A stretch of DNA of 64,000 nucleotides from Persicirhabdus sediminis (GTDB lineage: Bacteria; Verrucomicrobiota; Verrucomicrobiia; Verrucomicrobiales; Akkermansiaceae), in NCBI RefSeq assembly GCF_016595495.1, contig NZ_JAENIM010000008.1:147041-211040 (forward strand), in the 5' to 3' direction. The position numbers and the translations under genes are program-made. Shown here in pieces: positions 41,964-49,953 of the stretch (position 1 is its first letter; every line of letters starts with the position of its first letter). Below the pieces are notes generated by a model. It did no database searches. It was given only the letters and a program-made list of their open reading frames with translations, and was not told where the DNA came from.

Positions 41964-42878
41964 TTATTGGGTGAGTGAATTCCAGCTCACTGCTAGCAGC
42001 GTTAAGCCGATTGGCAAGTAGAGTAGGGTGTATAAAAAGAGTTTTCTGGCTGCAGGACGGTCGCCAGCTTTACCAAATTTCATGGCTAAGATGACCATGT
42101 AGATGCCAGCTAGAGTGCCGCCGATGGCAAAAGTTAGGTCGCAGTAGCCACGCAGATAGGCAAATGGCCCGAGCGCTGCGATAGCCCAGCTGAACAGAAC
42201 TGATAGGCGGGAGGAGAATTTTCCTGAGACATCACCATTGGCCCACATGACGTAGCCAGCGTCTTCGTATTCTTCGCGGCACAGCCAGTTGATGGCAATG
42301 AAGTGAGGCATTTGCCAGAGGAAGAGCACGGCAAAGAGAAACCATGAGCGTTCGTCGAAGACGTTGCCGCCAGCTGCTGCCCAGCCAATCATTGGAGGGA
42401 TGGCGCCGGGAATACCGCCCATGAGCGTATTGGTGCTGCTAGTGCGTTTGAGCGGTGTGTAGAGAAATACGTAGGTGCCGAGAGCTGCAGCTGCTAGGTA
42501 GGCGGAGCTTGGGTTGACCTTGATCGCTAGATGGATGATGCCAAAGGCGGCGAGCGCCCAGCCGATGCCAAAGGCATTGACGGGAATCATGCGTCTAGCT
42601 GGCAGCGGGCGATCTGCGGTGCGCTCCATGCGCGCGTCTTCTTCGATTTCCATCAACTGGTTAAAAGCAGCTGATCCGAAGGCGGTGCAGGCGGTGCCGA
42701 GGATGGTGTGAAATAGTAGCCAACCGTCGAAAATCCAGTCGCCGTCGTGCAGGTATCGTGAACCTAATAAGAAACCAAAAAAATTGGTCAGCACCACGAA
42801 GGTGTTGAGGTTGAGTTTGGTCAAAATCGCCAAGTCGCTACGTAGTGTAGGCGGTTTGTTCTTTTTCTTCCGTCCCAT
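41964..42878 (-). CDS. cyoE: Protoheme IX farnesyltransferase (heme O synthase)
   Basis: 304 residues, UbiA prenyltransferase family, about nine hydrophobic segments. The first Asp-rich motif is NQLMEIEEDARMERTADRPLPA, and the loop AGGIPGAIPPMIGW-type (GGIPGAIPPMIGWAAAGG) is characteristic of CtaB/CyoE. It adds a farnesyl group to heme B to make heme O for cytochrome oxidase, consistent with the SCO-like genes that follow. Start context CCATTATG, no Shine-Dalgarno. The N-terminus (MGRKKKNKPP) is basic and cytoplasmic. Confidence 0.92.
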   Translation of the reverse strand: MGRKKKNKPPTLRSDLAILTKLNLNTFVVLTNFFGFLLGSRYLHDGDWIFDGWLLFHTILGTACTAFGSAAFNQLMEIEEDARMERTADRPLPARRMIPVNAFGIGWALAAFGIIHLAIKVNPSSAYLAAAALGTYVFLYTPLKRTSSTNTLMGGIPGAIPPMIGWAAAGGNVFDERSWFLFAVLFLWQMPHFIAINWLCREEYEDAGYVMWANGDVSGKFSSRLSVLFSWAIAALGPFAYLRGYCDLTFAIGGTLAGIYMVILAMKFGKAGDRPAARKLFLYTLLYLPIGLTLLAVSWNSLTQ

Positions 42879-43086
42879 AATGGAGCCGTGTGGGTGAAAT
42901 CGTTAGCCGTGAGCCAGCGAGGCTGTGGGCTTTCTGGCACTGACGTAAACGATGATGGACTAGCCTGCACGCAAAATGTGAGCAAAAAATGCGATAATAC
43001 GTGAAATGGTTGTATAGCCGAGCGGGGGATAGCTTTTCTAACTTAGCTGCTTAGAGTCTATCGGGCGGTGATTGATTTCGCAGAAC

Positions 43087-43118
43087 AAAAAAAGCTGCAG
43101 GGTAAGCACCCTGCAGCT
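43087..43118 (-). terminator. Intrinsic terminator of the serB group
   Basis: Perfect 11-bp stem AGCTGCAGGGT / ACCCTGCAGCT, loop AAGC, followed on the minus strand by seven T. Confidence 0.92.
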
Positions 43119-43147
43119 GGATAGAAAATGAGTGAGCTAGAATTGGT

Positions 43148-43789
43148 TTATCCTAATCCTTCGATGATGGCTGGGATCTCATCGATGGCGTAAACGAAGT
43201 GCTCAGCGGCAGCTTTGACCTTTTCACGCGGTGTGTAGCGGCCAAAGCCAACAAAGGCGTCGACTTCTGAAGCCGTTTCGAGATCGGAAACTCCATCACC
43301 GACCATGACGATGGCGCTTGGTTGGAATTCTTCTTTCAGCTGCTTGATGATCTCAGGCTTGCCACCATTGCGGGTGGTTGGGCTGGCAGTGAAACCAGCG
43401 TAGCTGCCGTCATCATTGAAGTGAAGCGGTACGGCCTCGATGCGATCAATACCTAGCAGGTCAGCGAGTGGCTGAATCGGATAGATAAATCCACCTGAAA
43501 TAATGATAGGTGTCCACCCTTGCTCGCGCAGTGCGTCGATGGTCGCCTTGGCTGTTGGCTCGATTTGATCGATGTACAGCTGGCCGACGGCATCAGCAGT
43601 GGCGCGATCTGGCTGGATGATGTCGAGGCGTTTGGCGAAAATTTCGTCAATGGCAACTTCACCATTCATCGCCGCATGAGTTAGGGCGACGACTTCTTCA
43701 AATACAGCGTCACCTTTGCCGCGTGCCAGCTCGTCGATGCCCTCAATAGCGGAGAGGGTAGAATCGCAGTCAAAAACAATAAGCTTCAT
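43148..43789 (-). CDS. serB: Phosphoserine phosphatase (HAD family)
   Basis: 213 residues. HAD motif I is FDCDST (nucleophile Asp7, Asp9), motif II IIISGGF, then the conserved Lys region GGKPEII and motif III GDGVSDLETA. These are the SerB hallmarks; the reaction releases serine from O-phosphoserine in the cytoplasm. It ends the group that begins with hisI, 12 bp upstream, and a strong terminator follows. A related HAD phosphatase substrate cannot be excluded. Confidence 0.88.
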   Translation of the reverse strand: MKLIVFDCDSTLSAIEGIDELARGKGDAVFEEVVALTHAAMNGEVAIDEIFAKRLDIIQPDRATADAVGQLYIDQIEPTAKATIDALREQGWTPIIISGGFIYPIQPLADLLGIDRIEAVPLHFNDDGSYAGFTASPTTRNGGKPEIIKQLKEEFQPSAIVMVGDGVSDLETASEVDAFVGFGRYTPREKVKAAAEHFVYAIDEIPAIIEGLG

Positions 43790-43801
43790 GATAGAAGGGG
43801 A

Positions 43802-44257
43802 TTATTTTTTACCGTAAACGGCGTCCGGATCGAAGCTGAGCTCGGTCTCGGTGAAAGTAAGTGAGGCTGGCTGCTCTTTGACCGGCATTTCTACCTTACG
43901 ATAGAAGCAACCGCTACGGCCAGTGTGACAAGCACCTTCGCCGAGTTGGTCAACGTAGAGGATGATAGCGTCTTGGTCGCAGTCAGTTAGGATTTCGTGC
44001 ACTTTTTGGATGTGACCTGAAGTAGCGCCTTTGTGCCAGATTTCCTGACGTGAGCGAGAATAGTAAACGGCTTCGCCGAGTTCGAGAGTCATCTTGAGAG
44101 ATGTCTCGTTCATGTAAGCGAGCATGAGTGGCTCCTTGGTCTTAGCGTCCATGGCAACGGCTGGAATGAGTCCGTCGGCATCGAATTTAGGTGAAAAAAC
44201 AGGCTTTTCCTCGAGGGCTTTTTTATCCCCACGGTCTCCAAATGTGATCTCAGACAT
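43802..44257 (-). CDS. hisI: Phosphoribosyl-AMP cyclohydrolase
   Basis: 151 residues with the HisI blocks LMLAYMNETSLKMTLELGEA, YYSRSRQEIWHKGATSGH, DCDQDAIILYVDQLG and ACHTGRSGCFYR, which hold the zinc and magnesium ligands (Cys, Asp). It catalyses the third step of histidine synthesis. There is no HisE domain fused. No other his gene is near; its partner is serB, 12 bp downstream. Confidence 0.95.
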   Translation of the reverse strand: MSEITFGDRGDKKALEEKPVFSPKFDADGLIPAVAMDAKTKEPLMLAYMNETSLKMTLELGEAVYYSRSRQEIWHKGATSGHIQKVHEILTDCDQDAIILYVDQLGEGACHTGRSGCFYRKVEMPVKEQPASLTFTETELSFDPDAVYGKK

Positions 44258-44305
44258 GCAGCTCTTTATCGTTATACAGGGCGATGGTCAAGTAGCTATC
44301 CGTGG

Positions 44306-44968
44306 CTAGCTGGGGCGGGTGAAATGAACTCTAGCTTGCTCGGCTTCGTCGGCGTTGTTAGGTGGAATTGGATGATAGCTTTTCAGCTCTAACCCACATT
44401 GCTCAAATAGCCCGATTTCCGCTTGGCTCAGCGGCCAAGGTGGGCCAGCTGGTTGGTTTTCATCTGGGCGCAGCATGGTGATGAGAAGCAGCTCGCCAGC
44501 TGGTGCGACGAGCTCTGCAATCGCCTGGATGGTGCGCGCTCGCTCGCTGAGTGGCAGTGACTGGATGGTGTAAATTTCCAACACAAAGTCGTAGCGCGGC
44601 TGGATGCTGCTAGGTAGTTCAAACAGGTCAGCTGTGAGATAGTTGACTTTTGTTTGGGGAAAGCGCTCTTTGCACCAGTTGATGGCGTTGTCTGAGATGT
44701 CAAAGGCGGTGCAGTTGTATCCTAGCTGGGCGATCGCCTCGGCATCATCGCCAAGTCCACAACCGATGATCACGGCTGATAGATCTTGCGCTGGTGATTG
44801 TTTATCTAGCCACGGTTGTAGAATCGGGTGAATGCCCATTTTTGCCCATGGCACCTCGTCGCTATTGCCGTCAGCTGATTGATAGACTTTATCAAACCAG
44901 CCAGTTAGTGACCCTTCCGCTAGCGATTGATGAGCTAATGATTGTGCTTTTGTGCGATGATCATCCAT
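44306..44968 (-). CDS. SAM-dependent methyltransferase, thiopurine-methyltransferase-like
   Basis: 220 residues from ATG 44968 (the frame also has ATG at 44977). SAM-binding motif I reads AVIIGCGLGDDAEAIA, followed by TAFDISDNAINWCKERFP and the late FVLEIYTIQSLP and PAGELLLITM blocks. This resembles the TPMT/class I methyltransferases that act on small molecules. The natural substrate is unknown. It lies between hisI and folC on the same strand with gaps of about 50 bp. Confidence 0.82.
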   Translation of the reverse strand: MDDHRTKAQSLAHQSLAEGSLTGWFDKVYQSADGNSDEVPWAKMGIHPILQPWLDKQSPAQDLSAVIIGCGLGDDAEAIAQLGYNCTAFDISDNAINWCKERFPQTKVNYLTADLFELPSSIQPRYDFVLEIYTIQSLPLSERARTIQAIAELVAPAGELLLITMLRPDENQPAGPPWPLSQAEIGLFEQCGLELKSYHPIPPNNADEAEQARVHFTRPS

Positions 44969-45021
44969 GAGCAACATCTATCATTGCGGGGAAATTTGGC
45001 AATGAATTCTCTAGATGATAG

Positions 45022-46248
45022 CTACTGGCTAGATGGACGTGTGGCGGTGCCGGTGAGTTCGGCTTTGGCCTGGCCAATGAGAAAGAGTGAGCCGCAGATG
45101 AGTACTGGGCTGGCTGGGTTCTCGGTGGCTGCTGCCGCTAGAGCTGCTGAGAGGTTTGGGTGCTGGCTGGTATTACTGTCAGCTGGGCAGGCGGCGGCGA
45201 GCTGTTCTGTGCTTAGCGCTCGCGGTGAGTCGATGGGGCACAGGTGGATGTGGCTGGCGATTTTGTTAATCACCTCTAGCACGCTGCTGATGTCTTTATC
45301 TTCTACGGCGCTGAAAATGATGGTAGCTGGTTGGTTAGGAAATTCTTCTAACCAAGTATCCACGAGCGTGCCAGCAGCTTGTGGGTTATGAGCGCCATCG
45401 AGAATGAAGTGGCGGCCAGCAGAATCTGTGATTGGCTCGAAGCGTCCGGGCCAGCTGGTATTGGCCAATGCCTGTCTAACGCAGTCGACGCTGATAGGTA
45501 GCTGCAATGCGTGGCAGGCATGTAGAGCGAGCGCTGCATTTTCCCGCTGGTGAGGACCTTTTAAGCTGAGTGCGTAGCCGTTAATCGGCTCGGTGATGAA
45601 CTCAATAGGAGCGCGCATCTCGCTAGCTTTTTCCTCTATCACGGCGTGAGCGAGAGCTGACTGGCGAGCTGAAATGACGGGGTTTGAGCTGGTGATGATG
45701 CCGGCTTTTTCCTCGGCGACCTTATCTAATGTATCACCCAAATATTCGCAGTGGTCTAGCGCGATGGGAGTGATGAGATGGAGGTCCGCTGGCACGGCTG
45801 TGGTGGCGTCAAGTTTGCCGCCCATGCCCGTTTCTAGAATGATAATTTCGCATTCCCGCTGGCGGAAATGTTTCATTGCCACAGCTAGCGTGAGCTCAAA
45901 AAATGTGGGATGGTGTGGCCAGCTAGCTACCAACTCACGCAGCTCGGTGAGTGAATCGGCGACGGTTTGCTGTTCTATCATCTCACCGTTGACGCGGATG
46001 CGTTCGCGGTAGTCGATGAGGTGTGGCGAGGTGAACAGGCCAGTTTTTCTACCACAATGGCGGGCCAATGAGTCGATCATTGCCGAGGTCGATCCTTTGC
46101 CGTTAGTACCGGCAATGTGGATGACTTTGGTTTCGGCTTTTGGCATGGCTAGGTACTCGCGCAGTAGCCTGCGCGGAGCGTCGAGCCCTAGCTTGATGCC
46201 AAATTGTTGGGTGGCGTAGAGCCAATCGATCGACTCTTGGTAGTCCAT
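45022..46248 (-). CDS. folC: Dihydrofolate/folylpolyglutamate synthase
   Basis: 408 residues. The Mur-ligase-type P-loop HIAGTNGKGST is near residue 45, followed by LFTSPHLIDYRERIRVNGEM, ILETGMGGKLDATT and LDGAHNPQAAGTL. It adds glutamate to dihydropteroate and folates in the cytoplasm. It lies 12 bp downstream of accD, the same accD-folC pairing found in many bacteria, so they are probably co-transcribed. Confidence 0.95.
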   Translation of the reverse strand: MDYQESIDWLYATQQFGIKLGLDAPRRLLREYLAMPKAETKVIHIAGTNGKGSTSAMIDSLARHCGRKTGLFTSPHLIDYRERIRVNGEMIEQQTVADSLTELRELVASWPHHPTFFELTLAVAMKHFRQRECEIIILETGMGGKLDATTAVPADLHLITPIALDHCEYLGDTLDKVAEEKAGIITSSNPVISARQSALAHAVIEEKASEMRAPIEFITEPINGYALSLKGPHQRENAALALHACHALQLPISVDCVRQALANTSWPGRFEPITDSAGRHFILDGAHNPQAAGTLVDTWLEEFPNQPATIIFSAVEDKDISSVLEVINKIASHIHLCPIDSPRALSTEQLAAACPADSNTSQHPNLSAALAAAATENPASPVLICGSLFLIGQAKAELTGTATRPSSQ

Positions 46249-46260
46249 TAGCCGCTGGAG

Positions 46261-47091
46261 TTAGTCGTTCAGCATGTAGCCGAGCAACTGAGTGAGTTTG
46301 TTGCGCATGTCGCGGCGCGGAGTGATGTCGTCAATCAGACCGTGTTCCATCATGAACTCAGCAGTTTGGAAGCCAGGAGGCAGGTCTTGGTGAGTGGTTT
46401 CTTTCACCACACGTGGGCCAGCAAAGCCGATCATGCATTTTGGTTCCGCTAGGTTGATGTCGCCGATGGTGGCAAAGGAAGCGGTCACGCCACCAGTAGT
46501 TGGGTGGGTGAGGATGGAAATGTAAGGAAGCTTAGCTTCGGCGTGGCGGCCGAGAGCGGCGCATGTTTTAGCCATCTGCATGAGCGAGAGCATGCCTTCT
46601 TGCATGCGCGCACCTGATGATGCTGAGATGATGATGACGGCGCGTTTTTCTGCAGTAGCTAGCTCGATGGCTTGGGTGATTTTTTCACCAACGACTGAGC
46701 CCATGGATCCAGCAAAGAATTTGAAGTCCATGACGGCGATCACAGCTGGCTTACCGCCGATGCTGAGTTTGCCGGTGACGACACCATCATTGAGGCCAGT
46801 TTTTTCGCGCAAAAGGTCGATTTTGTCCTCATACTTGGCAAAGCCGAGTGGATTTTTTGAGAACATGTCAGCGTTCGTTTCTTCGAATGAGCCGGGGTCT
46901 GCGAGGAGTTCGACGCGGTCGTAAGCACCCATGAGGAAATGGTGGTCGCAGCTTGGGCAAACAAAGTGATGTTGTTTGAGGTCTAGCGTGTGAATCATCT
47001 CAGAGCACTCTGGGCACTTGGTCCAGAGGTGGTCGGGCATGTCCTTGAGGTTGCTTGCTTTACGCAGTGATGGTTTCTTGAAGATCGCCAT
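46261..47091 (-). CDS. accD: Acetyl-CoA carboxylase carboxyltransferase subunit beta
   Basis: 276 residues, starting MAIFKKPSLRKASNLKDMPD. The four-cysteine zinc finger CPEC...CPSC lies near residues 34-57, and crotonase-fold blocks ASSGARMQEGMLSLMQMAKT and GPRVVKETTHQDLPPGFQTA are present. It pairs with AccA (31714, plus strand). It heads the accD-folC transcript. Confidence 0.97.
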   Translation of the reverse strand: MAIFKKPSLRKASNLKDMPDHLWTKCPECSEMIHTLDLKQHHFVCPSCDHHFLMGAYDRVELLADPGSFEETNADMFSKNPLGFAKYEDKIDLLREKTGLNDGVVTGKLSIGGKPAVIAVMDFKFFAGSMGSVVGEKITQAIELATAEKRAVIIISASSGARMQEGMLSLMQMAKTCAALGRHAEAKLPYISILTHPTTGGVTASFATIGDINLAEPKCMIGFAGPRVVKETTHQDLPPGFQTAEFMMEHGLIDDITPRRDMRNKLTQLLGYMLND

Positions 47092-47181
47092 AGCGGTATG
47101 ATGTTAATGCGGTTCTATTAAAAACAGAATCGAAATAATTGGGAAAATGAATTTGTTTGGGGGTTTTGTTCAGCTGAACGA

Positions 47182-48699
47182 TTAATAGCTACGGCCCCAG
47201 AGCGCGCGCTGAGTAGTTGGTTTACCAGTAAGGATGCAGCTAGCTTCGGCTTCTTCTTGCTTGTCTAGAGGCATGCAGCGGATGGTGATTTTGAGTCTTT
47301 TTGAGAGTTCTTCTTCTTGTTCGCGAGTGGCGTTCCAAGGAGTGAGCAACCATCCTGGCTGGTCTTGATCCCAGTGTTTTTCGAACTCAGCGAGGTCTGA
47401 GCACTCGGCGATGTTGGTATCGCGCAGCTCTGTGGCTTTGTCCAGTAGGGTATTGTGGATTTCCTGAAGAATGTCTGGCACCTGCTGGATGAATTCTTCG
47501 CGCACAACGAAGTTTTTCTCCATCACGGCTTGGTCGCGGCGCTGTAGGCATACTTTGCCACCTTCGACGTCACGTGGGCCGATTTCGATGCGGATTGGGG
47601 CACCTTTTTTCACCCATTCCCATTTCTTAGTACCGCCACCGATTTCACGTTGGTCAACGTGAACACGGATTGGTGAACCTTTGTAACACTTGTTGCGCAG
47701 GATTTCAGCCAGCGCGTTGCAGCTGTCGAGCACGGCGTCGCGGCTGTCTGCTTTTGGTGTCACTGGGATGATGACAATCTGGTGAGTGGCAACAGCTGGC
47801 GGCAGTACGAGTCCGTCGTCATCTGAGTGCGCCATAATGAGCGTACCAATGAGGCGAGTAGAAACACCCCATGATGTGGTGTGGACGTGTTCTTGTTTAC
47901 CTTCGCGGCCAGTGAAGACGATGTTTTGCGCTTTGGCGAAGTTTTGACCGAGGTAGTGAGAGGTGCCCGCTTGGATGGCTTTTTTATCCTGCACCATAGC
48001 TTCTACGGTGAAGGTATTTTCAGCGCCTGGGAATCTTTCAGCTTCGGTTTTCTCACCTGGAACTACTGGGATGGCGAGGTGGTCGCGCAGGAAATCTTCG
48101 TAAAGTTTGTGGATGAGTTTGGTTTCTACCAATGCTTCATCGCGAGTTTCGTGGGCGGTGTGGCCTTCTTGCCAGAGGAATTCTGCGGTACGCAGGAAGA
48201 GACGAGGACGCATTTCCCAGCGCATCACGTTGGCCCACTGGTTTACTAGTAGTGGCAGGTCGCGGTAGCTTTCGATCCAGCGTGAGAATGCAGCGCCAAT
48301 GATGGTCTCTGAAGTTGGGCGAATGACGTATGGCTCGGTAAGTTTGCCAGTTGGCACCATCTTGGTTTTACCATTTTCGTCTTTCTCAGCTTCTAGGCGG
48401 TGGTGAGTAACAACCGCACACTCAGTGGCAAATCCTTCTGCGTGCTCAGCTTCTTTTTCTAGGTATGAAAGAGGAATGAGCAGCGGGAAATAGGCATTTT
48501 GGTGGCCAGTAGCTTTGAATTTAGCGTCCAGCTGGCTCTGGATGTTCTCCCAGATTCCGTAGCCCCATGGCTTGATGACCATGCAGCCTCTGGTCTCAGA
48601 GTTTTCTGCCATGTCGGCGCTTTTGATAACCTGTTGATACCACTCTGGGAAGTCGTCGCTTCTTGTCGGCGTGATTGCTGTCTTTTGCTGCTTGGCCAT
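47182..48699 (-). CDS. proS: Prolyl-tRNA synthetase, short (archaeal/eukaryal-type)
   Basis: 505 residues, with no editing insertion. Class II motifs are TRSDDFPEWYQQVI, RPTSETIIGAAFSRWI, RWEMRPRLFLRTAEFLWQEG and HTTSWGVSTRLIGTLIMAHS, ending in GRSY. This is the ProS type 3 form that lacks the INS editing domain of E. coli ProS, so misacylated tRNA would need a free-standing editor. It charges tRNA-Pro. Start without Shine-Dalgarno. Confidence 0.95.
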   Translation of the reverse strand: MAKQQKTAITPTRSDDFPEWYQQVIKSADMAENSETRGCMVIKPWGYGIWENIQSQLDAKFKATGHQNAYFPLLIPLSYLEKEAEHAEGFATECAVVTHHRLEAEKDENGKTKMVPTGKLTEPYVIRPTSETIIGAAFSRWIESYRDLPLLVNQWANVMRWEMRPRLFLRTAEFLWQEGHTAHETRDEALVETKLIHKLYEDFLRDHLAIPVVPGEKTEAERFPGAENTFTVEAMVQDKKAIQAGTSHYLGQNFAKAQNIVFTGREGKQEHVHTTSWGVSTRLIGTLIMAHSDDDGLVLPPAVATHQIVIIPVTPKADSRDAVLDSCNALAEILRNKCYKGSPIRVHVDQREIGGGTKKWEWVKKGAPIRIEIGPRDVEGGKVCLQRRDQAVMEKNFVVREEFIQQVPDILQEIHNTLLDKATELRDTNIAECSDLAEFEKHWDQDQPGWLLTPWNATREQEEELSKRLKITIRCMPLDKQEEAEASCILTGKPTTQRALWGRSY

Positions 48700-49256
48700 A
48701 TCAGATGCTAAAAATCATAATTTGACGCCATTCTCAAGTGTGATGTGTAAGAAAGGTTGGGTGTTAGGTGACTTTGTTACCCTCGGGGGGGATGGTTGGG
48801 CAGTTATCGAGATGCGCGAAGCGGGATGTCATTGGATGAGGTGAGCCATTTATAAGACCCGTTTGACTTTTTTTGTGACAGCATTTGTATGCGCGCGGGT
48901 GAGCATTTTTGTGCGATGTGTTCAACCCGCGGGTATTTTCTACAAGACACGTTGATCAGATAGAGCGATTAATTAGACGTGTCGGTTAGCCTGAAATGTG
49001 CACTTTTCGCCAAGTTTGAAATGTTTGTTTAGCTGCTTTGAAAAATTAGATAGCTGCTGGGAAATGGCTATCAGAAGTCAATTGAAAACATTTTCAAATG
49101 CGTCTCAATCTTTTGTTTGATAGTGTGTTAACCTATGTATCAGTATGTGTTTTGCGGGCTTGTTAGTTCGGCTACTACAAAAAATCTTAAATCTTTCATG
49201 CTTTCTTCTCGCCAAGAGGGGTTTGCATTGAATAGCTTCAATCAAGCTAGAAAATT
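48700..49256. other. 557-bp gap upstream of the pilus/secretin-like locus
   Basis: It lies between divergent proS and the plus-strand locus and shows no supported gene. It is AT-rich near 49080-49140 and must carry the promoters of both directions, but I cannot define them. A small inverted repeat ATTGAA/TTCAAT (49227-49242) lies just before the first start codon. Confidence 0.5.
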
Positions 49257-49895
49257 ATGAACATCTCCACACCTTTTTCAAAGAAGTTTGTCAGCCTGTT
49301 ATTTGCAGGTGTCATGGCCGTTCCAGGTTTAGTTTATGGCCAGTCGTTTAAGATCGATGCTACCGATCCTAAGTTTGATTCTCTTGATTCTCCAGAGTTT
49401 GGTGGAAATACAGGACGTAAGAAATTTAAGCCTAAAAGCTGGCTGGAAATGGAAGTGAAACTGAATGTTTCCGCTCCTGAGTCTATCGCTAAAGATGGTT
49501 ATGTCGATGGCGTGACTATTAAGTGGTATGTCGCCGCTAAGGATCCAGCTCAGAAGGGAAAAGGTTACATCCTGTTGGAGAAGCAAGTTGAGTATCTTAA
49601 CATCCCAGTAGGAGAAGATATTTATGCGTCTGTCTATTTATCTCCAGGTGCTGTTGAGCGCTTGAGTGGTAGCAAGCGTGCTAGCAAAAGCGTCATCGAA
49701 GTCGTAGGTGGCGAAATTCTTTTCCAGGGCCGTCTGATTACTCGCTTCACCTCTAAGAGCATGGGGAGCAAGAGTGACTGGTGGAACTCTGGCAACCTTT
49801 CCCGCATGGATGGAATCCCGTTGCGCAATAAGAATGAGACTCCATTCAAAGCTCTGTGGTGGGACCGCTACGCTGAGATCAAAGATGAGAAGTAG
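49257..49895 (+). CDS. Amuc_1102-like secreted protein
   Basis: 212 residues. The N-terminus MNISTPFSKKFVSLLFAGVM...PGLVYGQ is a signal peptide. The mature domain is beta-rich (KSWLEMEVKLNV, VDGVTIKWYVAA, SVIEVVGGEILFQGRLITRF) and ends with ALWWDRYAEIKD. It occupies the same first position as Amuc_1102 in A. muciniphila, upstream of the PilM-like gene, and I take it as its counterpart. In Akkermansia the protein is known as part of the pilus-like locus with an Ig-like fold. The exact role is unknown. Confidence 0.8.
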   Translation: MNISTPFSKKFVSLLFAGVMAVPGLVYGQSFKIDATDPKFDSLDSPEFGGNTGRKKFKPKSWLEMEVKLNVSAPESIAKDGYVDGVTIKWYVAAKDPAQKGKGYILLEKQVEYLNIPVGEDIYASVYLSPGAVERLSGSKRASKSVIEVVGGEILFQGRLITRFTSKSMGSKSDWWNSGNLSRMDGIPLRNKNETPFKALWWDRYAEIKDEK

Positions 49896-49953
49896 TAGCT
49901 GATATTTTTTTAACAATCGCACATACACACATAAATTAACGACTAATAATCAT

